From assembly GCA_001466705.2 (NCBI GenBank), contig LATX02000154.1, positions 620,001 through 684,000 of the forward strand: 64,000 nucleotides of DNA, read 5' to 3'. Shown piece after piece: positions 21,466-33,500 of this stretch (position 1 is the first letter of the stretch; every line of letters starts with the position of its first letter). Origin of the DNA: Moniliophthora roreri. Lineage: Eukaryota > Basidiomycota > Agaricomycetes > Agaricales > Marasmiaceae. The position numbers were made by a program, and so were the translations under genes. The notes under the pieces are model-generated. The model worked only from the letters and a program-made list of their open reading frames with translations, was not told the DNA's origin and searched no databases.

Positions 21466-24400
21466 TCAAGTACCCTGAGTGTCATATTTACTCATTATGA
21501 TTTTAGCGGATCCATTGAAAGAGCTGGATTCGAAAGAGGGCGCCAACACTGACCCATAGCATATTCCATCATAATGAATTGGTTCCTGGGTTAATCGACG
21601 AGGGTTTGCTCGTTTAATTGAAACGTCATTTATTGCTTCAGTTTGTCGAATTAAAAGAACTAGGTTATGCGATAGTAATGTACAACGAATATATGACTGA
21701 TCAGCATACCAAGGATCTAAAGTCACATCAACCGTGTCCAGTTTCCTCATCGAATCGAACAGGACAGGGAGGGTGATGCTCTGGACAGCCCCCATTCCAT
21801 ACGTGATTAAATGCTGTTCTCGCAGACGCTGGAAATCCTTGTTGGTCACGACGCAATCTTCAAAATAGAGCGAAGTACGCACCTGCATTCCTCGTCAAGA
21901 TGTTACCAGATATACTGACCACGGCTAAATTGCATATCTTTGAAACCTCGGATCCCCTTCCAGCGGCAACTCCAATGTTCTTCAATATCGTCAGTCCACC
22001 CGCGTTCATGATTTCCTTACGGATCGCGGATCCTCCGACATCTCCGAGGAAGCTTATGGCCAGCGCAAGCTCGATGTGAACTCTAGGATAGGGCTCATAT
22101 GCCGCCGTACGAAGAGCTGCGAGTAGCGAATCGGTGACGCCAGCTTCGACTAAAGCTTTGCGAGTTCCGCTACCCCACTCTGCACAGCTGAACCTTTGTA
22201 CGGCGAATGCGAATGACGCAAGAGGTAACACTCTGTCGGTAGGTAAAACATTCGGCATGCGAGCGAGACCTCGTGCTATGTTAGCGTCGAGTAAAACCTT
22301 TGCCATATCGCTACTGTTCGGTCGCATTAGACACCCTGCACTCCTCGCGCTCCAATTCAACACGTCAGGGTCTACCGAAGAGTTCAAATGCGCAGCTATA
22401 TCCTTTACGCATCCTGCCTTGGTCAACGCTTTGGCCAACTTGATTGAGCGTGACATTCTAGCCACGAGAAACAATGCAGCACAGACGTCTTCTGAGGTAG
22501 ACCCAAATGAAAGCGCCGGGTTTGTACAGTGGTGTAAGTATTCGGCTATTTCATGTACATGCCCAGAGTCAAGCAAAGACTCTGCCACCGAGTCACTGTG
22601 AATGAGATTCCCAAGGCACCAGGCTGCGTAACGAGCGACCAAAGGGCGCGGTCGATCGACGCCATGCTTGAGAAGTTGTTTTGGAAGACCTCGCTTTATC
22701 ATAGCTGAAACAATTTCGCTAGTCCTGCACACACGAATAAGACACCATGCAGCGAGTGCGGCAATGGTATCTGACGGTGACTGGAACAACTCTACCAGAG
22801 TAGCAGTGGTGCCAGAGCGATAGATGGTGTTCGCGCTTATGGTGTCATGTCTGTCAGGCGTGCGTTCAGTAGCTCATCGCAAAATTGAAGAGGAATACAT
22901 ACGCGAGTGTTCCTAAAACAATCATGACTGGTAGCAAATGTCCCTCGCCACTAACGGCTCGAGTTGTGAGCATTGAAATCAATGTTGGTATAGTATTCGC
23001 GGCGATGAACTTTTTGATGAAGATCTCCGATTGAGACGCTAGTTGGTAGACTTTGTGGAGATGTTCATCGATTGTGTGATTGTTCTGGCCGTCCTTGACC
23101 TCAGCCTGCAGAGCATTGGCCAGGAGGATAGGATTATCAGTGTGGGATTTGCAGCTCCTTCCTTACGCAGAGGAAGAGGCATAAGTTCGCATGTATGGAT
23201 ATACTGGGATAAGCTTACCGCCGAAATCGTCAACAACGGTACCCTCATTCTCGGATATGGAGCCCATATACGATCTCGAGGTCATCCCCGCGAATGTTCG
23301 AGACATTCTGTTAACGCTTCGACCAGGTAGATTCCCTGAGATAGTGTGTGGTCGGCGAGATCGCAGAGAGGGGGTTTTCCTAACGATACTGATACGATTT
23401 GGAAACGATTTGACCGAAGGCGGCGCACTTGCTGCAGCGATAAAATTTTAGCCATGTCGCATAGCTGTGGAAACAGAACCTACACGGGACCAAATGTGGT
23501 AGGGACTCAGATTGAGAAAGTGACCTTGCAAAAGTTGGAATGAGAGGTGAATCAGGACTTGACACTGAGATAGAGGTGTGCTCGGTGCTCGATGAAGCCC
23601 ATAAAGTGGTTGGAGATGTCTCCAAAGGTGGCTCAGGTAACGGACGAATTCGAAGGAAACTTGAAGCGATAGAGTTTGTCGGAGAGAGGGGAGACGGATC
23701 TGTTGTCTGATACGCAGGCGGAGAGCCTCGGCTTTCTGCTATTCTTGGACGAGTGACGAGTGATATGCTTCTTTGTATTGTCAGCCGTCCTGAGAGAAAA
23801 GTTCAGTTTGCTTCCCTAGTTTAGAATCGTTCCGAGAGTTACAAACCAGGAGTTTCTTCCTTGCCATCGGGCCACGACTTAACAATAATGTCGAATGCTG
23901 GCCTGAATCTTGCCTCGCTGTGCCAACTCTCTTCAATAATCTGGAACGGGACTCAGCTAGCTAATCTAGCTCGAGATTGTTGCGAGGGACAAACCGTCCA
24001 TATCTGATCAGTAAGGCCAAGTTCTTGTGAATTTTGAGGTCTATCTGGGCGAGCATCTTCATGCACAACCAAGTTGTATATGTTCTTTTTGGAAAGAACA
24101 CCCCAAGGAAGCGCGGAAGAGAACAGCTGCGAATCTCACTGAGGCCATAGATGGTATTGATTGGTGGAAGAGCGTACCTCTAGGGCACACATAGCAAAGG
24201 CGTAGACGTCGGATGGTCGAGACACAACCTACGGACATCTGTTAAAATTGGGGGATGGCAACAATTGTGCGGAGCCTCACTCCATTCCACGCCTCTGGAC
24301 TGAAATAACGATGTGCATCCTTGCTCCTGCTGCTTTGAACTGTCGACAGCCCGTAGTCGGCTACACAAGCTCTCCCAGTGCTGGTAATTAGCACATCCGA

Positions 24401-24944
24401 TGTTTTGAGTCCTCCATGAATGATACTGCGCTAGGAAGGCGTCAATACAGAAACCTCAGATCGACCAAGAAGTCACGCACCGAATGGAGATATTGCATGC
24501 CCAGCGCGATGTCCAATACCTGAGGAAGCATTCTGAATGGCAGTTCCAATCTCTCTTGCGCATAAACTCACAATGTGAGATTTGTTCATGAGTGGATTTT
24601 CTCGAAGAAACTGGGTGGCTTCTCCATATGCGTGATATTCTGAGACAATGAATGAAGGGTCAGCATACTGCCAGTCGGAAACACCCAAAATGCGCAAAAC
24701 GTTGGGATGGTTCAGCTTTTCCCAAGATTTGATGAGTTCGGACAGACTCTGCAGGATATTTAGCAGATTCAGTACTCTTCATTCTAAAAGTAACGTGTTT
24801 ACAACACACCTGGGCAGCTGCATCCCCTGACAAAATCTTGACAGCCACAACCTGATTCAAGTTCGTCAACCTTGCCCTGTATACGTGCCCATAGTTGTCA
24901 AGGCTTCCGGTCTCATCCAGAATAACGTCTTCAGGACGTATCAT
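21466..24944 (-). CDS. TKL-type pseudokinase fused to C-terminal ARM-like repeats
   Basis: A many-exon gene ending at the stop complementary to 21466-21468. The kinase half starts MIRPEDVILDE and has a degenerate glycine loop (GSLDNYGHVYRARL), the VAVKIL lysine, and hinge region IVSEYHAYGEATQFL. The catalytic loop reads RSIIHGGLKTSDVLI: the HRD aspartate is replaced by glycine. DYG stands for DFG, RYFSPEAW for the APE region, and RPSDVYAFAMCALE and IWTIIEESWHSEARFRPAF complete the C-lobe. A Ser/Pro-rich linker follows (about 23380-23830). From about 23030 down come helical repeats with ARM character: TIPTLISMLTTRAVSGEG, DTIAALAAWCLIRVC, ARYAAWCLGNLIHSDSVAES, SARSAGCLMRP, LALAISFLGDVGGS. Loss of the HRD Asp suggests no phosphotransfer. 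The start could lie further upstream, since a ctag precedes the chosen ATG. Confidence 0.75.
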
Positions 24945-25333
24945 CTAGAGGTTGCTGTTGGGTTGCTGGACGGTCGACGTTGAATGGGGCGGAAAGCATC
25001 AAGTGACGTACTCCAGGCTTGTTGTCCCGCACAAGCGATGCACATTGGGCCCGAGAAATTTTGATTTTTTGCGGAAAGGTTTGAATATTGGAAATCGCTG
25101 AAGGGTATTTCGGCGTCCATTCATATGGTAGGCATAGGATGTAGCGCCTTATCAATCGCAAGTTCCGCCTGGCAGCATGGCAGCTGGCAGTCTGGCAGTG
25201 ATCGGATCTAGAATTTCATACAAGTGTAGTTACACGGTTCAACTTTAGACGGAGACTTGCCACTACTCTACTCAGGATACAAAGACAAACGATTCAGGCA
25301 TCGTCCGTTCGCTGCATACCTGAAAGATGAACC
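24945..25333. other. Intergenic region upstream of the pseudokinase gene
   Basis: 390 bases. A minus-strand frame (24931-25161) ends just inside the pseudokinase start and could be a 5' exon, but it shows no recognisable sequence. Near 25170-25195 there is a short local repeat built on 'ctggcag'. Otherwise nothing recognised. Confidence 0.35.
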
Positions 25334-26143
25334 TCAAAACAATTTCTTCGGCACCCCTGGAGTAAGCCAGTATATCTTCTCCCGTACATCCTCTGCCGCA
25401 TTGAAAATTTGACCAAGTTCATCGCCTTTCTGCGAAAAGTGATTCCATGACTCGAAATGCATCGGGACCACGACATCGACCCCAATATCACGACAAAACT
25501 TCACAGCGTCATCACCACCCATTGTTATGGGCAAGGTACCGTTCGAAATAGGAACTGAAGCTACTCCCAAGTTCAGGAGGGCGACAGTGATATGCCACTT
25601 CTTACGCATCTCCTTCAACTCCTCAATGTACACCGTATCTCCGGAAAAGTAGATGGCATTTGGCAAACCATCAACTGGATGTGTGCCAAAACGGGGCGTT
25701 TCCAAAACAAAGCCAACAACTTCACCCCCGGGGAGGTGCTGGCATGGTGTACCGGTGATATTAAAAGACTTCCCGCCGATGTCAACGGAAACTGTTTCCC
25801 AAGGCAATAAAGCCTGGACACCAGGCCGAGGACTGAGTTTTTTGGCACCATCAGGTGTCGTGAACACCTTCCGTCCATCAAGGAGGCTACGTCCAACTTC
25901 ATCGAGATTATCAGGATGATCCTCGTGGCTGAGAAGAACCGCGTCAATGGGCGGTAATTCATTCAGCTTTACGGCTGGTCCATCTGTACTTTGTAGAGTG
26001 AAGTTGGGACCGATAGGGTATCGAGCACCAGCGTCAGCGAAAACTGGATCAGTGAGGAAGGTCACTCCATCGACGTCAATGATGGCGGTAGCAGTGCCTA
26101 TGTGGGTGATCTTGAGACTCGACTGAAAGTTAGACGGGGGCAT
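25334..26143 (-). CDS. Metallo-beta-lactamase-fold hydrolase (UlaG/NAPE-PLD-like group)
   Basis: Single exon of 269 residues; the ATG complementary to 26141-26143 (MPPSNFQSS) is the first in frame. Fold motifs in order: ITHIGTATAIIDVDGVTFLT followed by DPVF (first strand pair), AVLLSHEDHPDNLDEVG (the HxHxDH-type metal motif, here HEDHPDN), FNITGTPCQHLPGG (third metal His), IYFSGDTVY (bridging Asp), and VVPMHFESW (final His). This pattern and length fit the 'MBL fold metallo-hydrolase' group that includes UlaG and NAPE-PLD-like enzymes. The second Asp-His pair departs from the usual spelling (PDN for DH), so metal binding may differ. No signal peptide; cytosolic. Substrate unknown. Confidence 0.85.
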   Translation of the reverse strand: MPPSNFQSSLKITHIGTATAIIDVDGVTFLTDPVFADAGARYPIGPNFTLQSTDGPAVKLNELPPIDAVLLSHEDHPDNLDEVGRSLLDGRKVFTTPDGAKKLSPRPGVQALLPWETVSVDIGGKSFNITGTPCQHLPGGEVVGFVLETPRFGTHPVDGLPNAIYFSGDTVYIEELKEMRKKWHITVALLNLGVASVPISNGTLPITMGGDDAVKFCRDIGVDVVVPMHFESWNHFSQKGDELGQIFNAAEDVREKIYWLTPGVPKKLF

Positions 26144-26354
26144 CTCTTTGGAAGGCGTGATGTAACACACCGGTGAATGATGGCTTTATACTATGCTCGG
26201 GCCCGTCCTCTTGGGGAACTAGATGAGAAATCATGTCCTTGATGTCCACAAGGTACAGCTTCGTTGATACAGAGATTAATTACACGAGGCCGATTCTAAA
26301 GTATAAAAATTACACACTCATTCGTACACACGTTCCGAGTTCCCGTGCTTTTGT

Positions 26355-28111
26355 CTAAACTTCGTGACTTGTCTCTTTGGAGGAGTCATTTGATAAGGGT
26401 GAGGACGGTCCGCTCGACGAGCAGGAGTTACGAATGCCGGTTATCTCCACAGCGTGTGTTGAGGCGCCAACTACTTGCGTCTCCCGCTGACCATTGCGCG
26501 TCAGGCGGGCGAAGACAACGCTAGGTCGCGGAGACGATTCCCCTATAGTCTCACGATCTCTGAAGTAACTTCGGGCATTGAGACTGTGGGTTGAGTATTA
26601 TAAATAATCGGTATGTTCGAAGTATTAAATGCACAAACCAGCTAAGTGCAGCATTGGCATGGAGCCTTGATAGCCATAGAACCCATACACTATGAAGCAC
26701 AAGTCTCCAGTTCAGTCCAAGGGCTGCGTTTTTAAGAACTTACTATGACACCATCTATATATCCAAATTAGTCAAAAGGCAGGCATCGGGTAGTGAAGAA
26801 CTCACCGGGGCCAACAAGAATGTTGCGGCAGCAGTTACAGACGCTACGGAGCTGATTGCCCCTGTTTGTACAGTGACTGTCCGTAAAAAGATATTCAGTG
26901 ACCACACAAAATAAACAGAAAAAGGAGACGTACGCCGGATTAAGCCGTCGATTCTATCATCATTTGAGAGACCAAGGGTAGCCTTGCTTTTTCTTCGTTT
27001 CAACTAAAGGTTTTCATTCTCAATACACGTCGAATGGCAGCGAGACACGGCTCACCAATGCATATGTTAGGGAAATCGTCAAAATAAGGTCGGCTGCACC
27101 GGAACATACACCGTGTGTGCATGTCGCAATGTGTATTTTGAGCGTCTGCCAGTCACTATAGTATACAGCGGGCGCAACTGTTATACCAGTCATAATCGCG
27201 GCACCTGTCCGGAATGATTATCAGTCCGCAAATATGTAAAGGAGAGTACTTACCGACAGCACAGAGGGTCAGACTAACGACTAACGCAGGTATGAATCGA
27301 TGGCCCATGATTATCTTGAGGCGCCACGCCATGAAAACCTGCACAGGAGCAGATACCATGACAATCAATGGTACTTCTGCACGTCAAGTTTAGCAACGTC
27401 GTGAAATCCATGGAACTCGAGGCGCTTACCGAGATAGACCACTGACGTTCATGAACATTGCATCAGATACAAATCGCGGAACTGAAGTCATTCGTCGGGA
27501 CTCACGCTTCGGAACCGTTAGAGTATTTTCCGGGTCTCCTTCAAAGACCCCATTATGTCAGTGCATCATCTTGCGACCACAAAAATGAACGCACCCGCTC
27601 GAGCCACCAACTTCTCATACATGATCTCAATCTGTAATGCAGTAGCAGCGGTTTCCGCCAGGAAGATGTACGCTATCTGCCATGGTAAATTTGTTGAGTC
27701 TCGAGCGGTCGCTTTACAAAGCGATAACGCATACTAGTGCCTTGAGCCACCACTTGTCACTGAACATGATGTTTTTTTGAATTCAAAATGGGATCCATGA
27801 ATACTTGGGCAGAACACTCACTTTCGGCAAGTACGTGAATAGATGAAGCTCTAGCAGATGAAGCGGATCAGCGCCGAAGTTCGAGTCCGACTTCGCACAT
27901 AACGGACCTGGACAAGAACAACCTGGAAGAGCCAAGATCAGATATTGTACTTGGATACAAGTATGGCCGGCGTCGTGAACTTACACCATATAGAATAGCG
28001 CTCAAGAAGGTGCCCACGAGCATTGGGCCATACCTGCGGAGAAGTAAGTATCCTGAGACAAGAGGTCTCAAAGAGAACATACATGTCACTAACTGTTGGC
28101 TGAGAGGACAT
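26355..28111 (-). CDS. DUF6534-type multi-pass membrane protein of Agaricomycetes
   Basis: A gene of about ten short exons starting at the ATG complementary to 28109-28111 and ending at the stop complementary to 26355-26357. It begins MSSQPTVSDMYGPMLVGTFL then SAILYG (first membrane helix); next DKWWLKALV, IAYIFLAETAATALQIEIMY, EKLVARAG, then APVQVFMAWRLKIIMGHRFI, PALVVSLTLCAVGAAIMTG, CSGAADLILTISLTYAL, a basic KRRKSKA loop, TVQTGAISSVASVTAAATFL and a cytosolic Ser-rich tail (SLNARSYFRDRETIGESS...). This order ('YGP.L.G', 'D..W.K', 'Q.F.AWR', 'CTDV..TVSL.Y.L', 'TG..TS..A', 'L..NSL...LNAR') is the DUF6534 layout, which is greatly expanded in mushrooms. Function unknown. Intron boundaries in the middle (27400-27600) are tentative. 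Confidence 0.75.
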
Positions 28112-29236
28112 ATGGGCGAGAAGGAGATCAGTGACAATGAAATTTAATATCAACTCTGGCTTTTTAATGACGACGCAATGTTGGGAATCCCTAGGATCAG
28201 CGCGCACCGCTGGAGCGCTCGTAAAGCTGCTCAGATGAGCACGGACATTATCAAAGTTTTGGTGCTTCTATAGATAAGAATAACTCAATTGCATTGCACT
28301 AAATCAGTCAGTTTCAGACTAGACCGGGGGTGGCAAAGTCATGTCAACCCCAAACTCCAGATTTTGATTCAACGGTCAGGACACGGTCAGGACCCCTCCC
28401 CCTCCAAAGAAAGAAATTCTAGTACATAATGTCCAAAAAGGGAAGGTGGCCGGCAACTTCCGACCGCTGCTCTGGCCGACGTCGCCTCCGAAGGGGAGTA
28501 TAATGTCTAAAGTTGCTGTTCTGAATGGTTTTTGTGTTTCTTGAGGCTGAGAAGCATGATCAGACCATCTTCACCCTCATCTTCATGGCATGGCTGGACC
28601 TTCCATAACAGATAATCCACGGTATTGAGGACAGAATATGGCTTAACTTGCACCCAAAACTGGTGGGAGTAATAGCAGAGCCTGTAAATCATTAAAGAAA
28701 GTTCATTTGAGACCAAACGGGTGCATAGAAGTGCATACGAACCTGGAATGGCTCATCCTAGTTTGATGCCTAAACTCCAGATTTCGTCGGCCAGACCCTC
28801 CCTGGTTGATATCATGTATTCAAATCCCGCCACCCCTTGCCACGACCACAAACTGCTTGACTATGGTCTAATCTCACAACTTCAGCGTCCCGACGTCGTG
28901 CATGAACCATCCTCGAAAAAGTGCGCCATTTCGTGCACATTTGAGGTCGGGAATTTGACTTATAATTATTTTGTGGAGGCCGACGGTGACGGAGAAAGTT
29001 TTACAGCGAGGTTGAGTTGGGTTGAATCTCCGGAGGCAAGCCCGGGCCCCGGGTGATGTCATCAGGCACAGGCTTAGGAAAAAATTTTGTGATTCCGCAA
29101 ACTTCTCGACTCCGCTGTAAAAATAATTCAAAATATGGCGCACAGACCACTTTTTGACAGCGTGACACCATATCTTTCTAATGAACGTCCTCGCTCGGTC
29201 TTCCCGACATGCGACGAGGGCACAATCATACATGCC
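28112..29236. other. Intergenic region between divergent genes
   Basis: About 1.1 kb upstream of both the DUF6534 gene and COX11. The motif 'aactccagattt' occurs twice (about 28352 and 28771), and 'acggtcagga' is repeated in tandem near 28370-28390. Open frames such as 28721-29056 show no family signal. A C-rich stretch sits near 28390-28405. No RNA gene recognised. Confidence 0.4.
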
Positions 29237-30395
29237 ATGCGACCATTCTCTAAGCTATGTGAGCGGTCCCTATATCACAGCGTGCCTCCGTGTCGAGAGG
29301 TGCTGACTAGATGTTTATTTCAGGTAACATCATTTTCGGCGCTGGGGTGTCGCTCGAGGTTGGTACATGACTTGTATCGTTCCTCTACTCGAAAAAACTA
29401 CCGTGCTGGATCCTCTATTCGATGCCATACCATATCTCAAGCCAATGGAAGTCATGTTACCCCGTTCAAGATCGGTAGAAGACATGTCAATACCGATTCA
29501 CATCCACCACCTCCAAACTCTTCTTCTCCTCCTCCTGCAGCAATGAGACAGAAATACCAAAGCAGAGGAGAAATGTACAGGGAGAAAAACCGGGCACTTT
29601 TGATGTACAGTGCTGCTGTGGTGTGTTGCTTTGCTATTGTGAAATGTCGCGTTTCTCACCAAAATTTCATTTCATTCCCAGATGATAGCAACCCTGGGAG
29701 TAACCTACGCGGCAGTCCCTCTCTACCGCATGTTCTGTGCCGCGACCGGTTTCGCCGGAACGCCCAATGTCGGGACAGGTCGGTTTGATCCAGAACGACT
29801 CGTCCCTGTCGAAGAAGCGCGACGCATCAAGGTCTATTTCAACGCAGACCGAAGTGAACAGCTCCCGTGGAGTTTCAAGCCCCAACAGAAATACGTTAGC
29901 GTGTTGCCAGGAGAAACCAGCTTGGCTTTTTACACGGCTAAAAACAACAGCTCAAAGGATATTATTGGGATTGCAACCTACAATGTTACGCCGGATAGAG
30001 TCTGTTCATGTTTTACTGTTGAGCGCTCGCCATGCTAACCGGTGTCCAGATCGCACCATATTTCTCCAAAGTGGAATGTTTCTGTTTTGAAGAACAAAAA
30101 TTGCTGGCGGGAGAGGAGGTGGACATGCCACTCCTGTTCTTCATCGATAAGGACATGCTGGATGATCCCGCATGTAGGAATGTGGAATCGGTGGTTTTGT
30201 CGTACACGTTCTTCCGGTATGTTCAGGACCAATCTTGGGCACCATGACTGATCAAAAATCCACAGAGCACGACGGAATAAGTATGGACAGCTAGAGCCTG
30301 ATGCTGCCGATAGCGAAGTGCAGAATTCTTTGGGTTTTGGAGGATATGAGCATGCCCCCAAGGTTGAGGAACGTCGGGATTCGAGTCGGGAATAG
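29237..30395 (+). CDS. COX11: Cytochrome c oxidase assembly protein COX11 (CtaG)
   Basis: Four exons (29237-29620, 29682-29999, 30050-30216, 30266-30395) sum to 332 residues. COX11 is an inner-membrane copper chaperone that supplies the CuB site of cytochrome oxidase subunit 1. The N-terminus MRPFSKLCERSLYHS is basic and non-acidic, as in mitochondrial presequences; an upstream in-frame ATG at 29135 would add a less presequence-like part. The single membrane helix is SAAVVMIATLGVTYAAVPLY followed by RMFC. The copper motif CFCFEEQ is at VECFCFEEQKL, after YFSKVECF, and the TFF strand (VVLSYTFFR) follows. All family landmarks are intact. Intron 1 falls inside the membrane helix. Confidence 0.94.
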
Positions 30396-30520
30396 ATAGA
30401 CGCTCGTTGACTTTTTGTATGACGTCGGGCGGTGTGATGCACGTGTAGTTTTGGTCACAGCCTCAGCAGAATAGAATCTTTCTCAGAAGCAACTTCTGTA
30501 AACTGTGACCTCTAGGGTGC

Positions 30521-33500
30521 ATGAGCAGCCCGCAGTGGGACAGTAGAAATTCTGCTTTCATACCACCATCTCAACTTTCTCAGTTCAGGGCAAACACTCC
30601 TTCTCATCACTTCACCTCAGAGTCTACAAATTCAACTATGCAGGTCGCCCAGCATCGACCTCAACAATCGACAAGCTCTTCACCCACACATAGCAGATCC
30701 TCTTCCTTTTTCTCTTTCAATAGGAAACAGCCATCTTCTCCAAATGAACAACAGCGAAGTCCTTCATTGAACGGCCATATGGAGTCCCAGCAAGCTCAAC
30801 CCTCATCACCACAAACTCCATCTGCACAACCACCTCAGTCGCAACCTCTCACACCCCAAACCCAGCAGCAGCAACCCCCTTTACAACTTCATCCAGAGAT
30901 TCGTTCAGTTGTGCAGTTGACTGCGGCCCACGCCCATAAAATCTACTTCTCTGGTCCCCTCATTCGTCGCATCGAACGTGACGCCAACGGCCACAAACCT
31001 ACTAGAGATGATGGCTGGACGGAGGTGTGGGCACAGCTCGGTGGCACCACGCTCAGTATCTGGGATATGAACGCCATCAATGAAGCCAGTCAGCAGGGCA
31101 AAGAGGTTCCTCCTACTTATATCAATATGACGGATGCGGTGCGTTGCTACGTCAAGATCCTGACGTTCTTCTATTCTGATTTTAGTCTGCCGTTTTTTAA
31201 TTAGTTCGTACAAGTTTTGGGCGCGATATCAATACCTGTTCCCGGGAGCCCAGAACCACAGCGCCAGGAAAATGTCCTCACACTCAACACCGCGGGGTCT
31301 AATCTGCTGTTCTTCGCGTGTCCCAATACCAATGCTCTCATCTCATGGGCAAGTGCTCTCCGACTATCTGCTTGGGAGAAGTCACGGCTCGAGGAGATAT
31401 ACACCGCACATCTGATAAGAATTACACTCAGTGGTGAGACATATTCAAAGTATTTCCACTTATTTCGCCGCCACTAAATACCTTATTTAGCACGAGATAT
31501 CCCCTCCACATTAAACAACGGAAGACTGGAAGGATGGGTTCGTATTCGTATTGCCGGCCAGACAGACTGGAAATCTGTTTGGATGGTTATTACTGCCGCG
31601 GCAGAGGAACCAGATGAATTAGGTCGGACCGCGTCGGGCAACAATGGCTCAGCGAACCCAGGTGCACCTAATACAGGGACAGCCAGCAGAGTGAGACGAA
31701 TGTCGAATCTGTTCTCAAACAAAGACCACCACGCTGCCAACCCACTACCACCAAAGGCCATCATTACCATGTTCACATCGAATAAACCAAAGGACAAAAA
31801 GAAGGCACTCTTGACTATGACCGATGTTACCCAAGCATTCGCAGTCTACCCAGAAAGGCCAGAGCTTATCACGAGAAGTACATTGGTGAAGCTCGAAGGA
31901 ACACTGGGCCAGGAGGAGTTGGCTAGCGGAATGAGAGGTCGGGAAGGCTGGCTATTGGTTATGCCTCAGCTAGAGGGTAACCTTTCACCGGCGGCTGAAA
32001 TGCTCAAGTGGGTGATCGGTACGTTAGGCACACCCTCCTTTTGTATTACAGGCCGTCTGATTGGTTGAACGTTCCGTAGCTTTCCATGATGCATTCAAGT
32101 TGTACGGCCGACCGCAAGCGTGGACATGGGATCCTAGGGATCCTGCTTCGTTGATGTTCGCATATCCAGTTGGACCGCACAAAGATGTGAGCTTCTTGTT
32201 CCTTGGAACTAACGCATCTACTAATTATGGTGCTTCTAGCTTCTCTTCCTCGAGCGTGAGCAAGCAGAAAGGTTTGATCCTCGAGAAGAGCGAACATCTG
32301 CTATAAGATCCCGTTTCCTCGATGTCCTCGCCCAAAAGATGCAACACTCAGATCCTACACGGACACCTCAAGGTCATCAGCGTGCCCCAACTCTCCCACC
32401 TATCGGCACTAGCGACTCGGCACCTACTACCACTAGCAGTCGTGGGCCCCAACTTCCTCCGTTGAGCTTCGACCGAACCGATCAGCAACAAGATCGTCAT
32501 CTGCTCACGCCTATCACAGAAAGAAGCAGCGTTTATACCCACGGAAGGTCCATGTCGGGTGACGCAGCAAGTATGTTGGGTCCCAAACCATCTCTCCATA
32601 GTACGACAGCTACGGGAGCTGGGAATGTTGAAGCTGTACCTATACCTGAAGAGCCGAGAACGCCACCTAATGGTGCTGATGAACATAGCCTCACAAGTGG
32701 TCCATTGTCACTCAGCCCCAGCGCAAGCCCCCGAGCAGAACATGAACCACCGCCGCCGCCAACTCCAGTTAAGGATGGAGTTCCGAGTCAGCGTAGTACC
32801 GATTCATCCTCATTCAATGCTTCTGTTTCGGGTAGTCGTGTTGGGCCGAGCACTGGAAGGACATCTTTCGATCGGGATAGCGCCATAGTGAGATCCAGTT
32901 CGCCGCTTGCCGGATCTTCTGCGCGACTATCATCAGCATCAAAGTCTGCGTCGATGCTTTCCGGTCATGGTGCATCAGAGCAGAATAAGCCCCAGTCACC
33001 AACCTCTGTTCACTCGCATCCCTCAATGTCACCCCGCCTTCCATCTCCAAAAGCTCCTACCATTCCGGAGCGACCACATTCGCCTCCTGCGTCGATTCTG
33101 ACTTCGCCTTACTCGCCTACTCACTCCACTGTCGCACTTCAGCCGGGTTCACCAAAGTCGACATCTCGTGCGCCATCAGCTCTAGGCGTTACTCCATCCA
33201 GCACCCGTCCTTCCTCTATTGCTGCATCAGCTTCTATACCCAGTACAATAGGTGGCGGAGATGATGAATTTTCCAGCGAAGCTGGAGCATTGTACTACAT
33301 GCAGCAGCAACAACAGCACCATAGTCCTTATGCTGGGCGAATGCCGACGACAATCGCCGAGACTGATCGGGATGGCGATGAAGGCGATGATTCGTCAGCA
33401 GAGTTTTCTAGGCCGATTCCCACACATGATACCCAGGGTCCTTCGGCAGGAATCGTCCAACCTGTGAACGTTAACAAGACGTCGAGCGGGTTTGCTACCG

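Noticed and set aside
28750..29056. Plus-strand 111-codon frame upstream of COX11 as a small gene
   Set aside because: No homology signal, overlaps the COX11 promoter, and equally long frames exist on the other strand.
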